A DNA stretch of 52,543 nt from NCBI GenBank assembly GCA_905234995.1, contig CAJOJV010000005.1:1-52543 (forward strand), read 5' to 3'. The notes beneath the pieces are model-generated. The model was given only the letters and a program-made list of their open reading frames with translations. It did not search any database and was not told the origin of the DNA. Each line of letters begins with the position of its first letter. Position 1 is the first letter of the stretch. Below, piece by piece: positions 52,506-52,543 of this stretch. A program made the position numbers and the translations under genes. This DNA is from an uncultured Eubacterium sp. Lineage in GTDB: Bacteria > Bacillota > Clostridia > Oscillospirales > Acutalibacteraceae.

Positions 52506-52543
52506 CGCGCTGCGAGCCCGATTAATTGACCGAGGCGCAGCCG

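Overview
The window looks like the chromosome of a Gram-positive Firmicute of the class Clostridia, most likely an Oscillospiraceae/Ruminococcaceae-type gut anaerobe. The reasons are the strong AGGAGG ribosome binding sites, near-consensus sigma-A promoters (TTGACA-N17-TATAAT) before many genes, NifS/NifU instead of Isc, BspA-like leucine-rich repeats, choline-binding-type cell-wall repeats, a CpsC/CpsD/CpsB phosphotyrosine triad, and many short palindromic intergenic repeats. The species cannot be named from this sequence alone, and I saw no phage, integrase, transposase or CRISPR array.

Layout. 1-5.8 kb: end of a surface-polysaccharide cluster on the + strand (CDP-glucose 4,6-dehydratase, two family-2 glycosyltransferases, a DegT sugar aminotransferase, an RmlC-type epimerase, a VanZ-like protein and an acyltransferase). 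5.9-7.5 kb: threonine/serine dehydratase and RidA, the enzyme that clears its reactive enamine product. 7.7-13.1 kb (- strand): HtrA-like protease, sensor kinase and response regulator in one direction, preceded by a DUF815 AAA ATPase. 13.3 kb: ketol-acid reductoisomerase (ilvC). 14.4-17.8 kb (- strand): four small membrane/zinc-ribbon proteins, a repeat-rich spacer and a DUF5684 protein. 17.9-22.3 kb (- strand): a sulfur-trafficking group, nifS-nifU-nadA-mnmA-trmB. 22.5-25.2 kb: a secreted cell-wall-binding protein and, convergently, a YabE-like G5/3D cell-wall protein. 25.7 kb: tRNA-Arg(CCU). 25.95-28.1 kb: an HTH/P-loop ATPase/CYTH fusion and a membrane partner. 28.1-30.6 kb (- strand): cpsC-cpsD-cpsB. 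30.7-33.3 kb: membrane-anchored metallophosphoesterase and a GtrA-like protein. 33.5-39.8 kb (- strand): tatD, metG, a membrane-anchored hypothetical protein, nagB, a second VanZ-like protein and an oligopeptide-type lipoprotein. 40.1-52.4 kb (+ strand): rpoB, rpoC, rpsL, rpsG, fusA and tuf, ending at a strong UUCG-loop terminator.

How the parts fit. The right end is the conserved transcription/translation block, with an extra promoter inside the 3' end of rpoC for the str genes. The nifS group joins a sulfur donor and scaffold to two clients (NadA, MnmA). The WalRK-like two-component system may control the YabE-like gene, because two TGTAAY-N5-TGTAAY direct repeats lie upstream of that gene.

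Most promising for novelty: (i) a possible -1 frameshift (A AAA AAG) that would add a membrane tail to a glycosyltransferase; (ii) two intergenic arrays of mini-hairpins joined by a constant 7-nt linker that flips orientation partway; (iii) the HTH-ATPase-CYTH fusion with its overlapping membrane partner; (iv) a tyrosine kinase with about 21 tyrosines in its tail; (v) the WalR-like boxes before the 3D-domain gene; (vi) a long imperfect palindrome at 17.05-17.17 kb.
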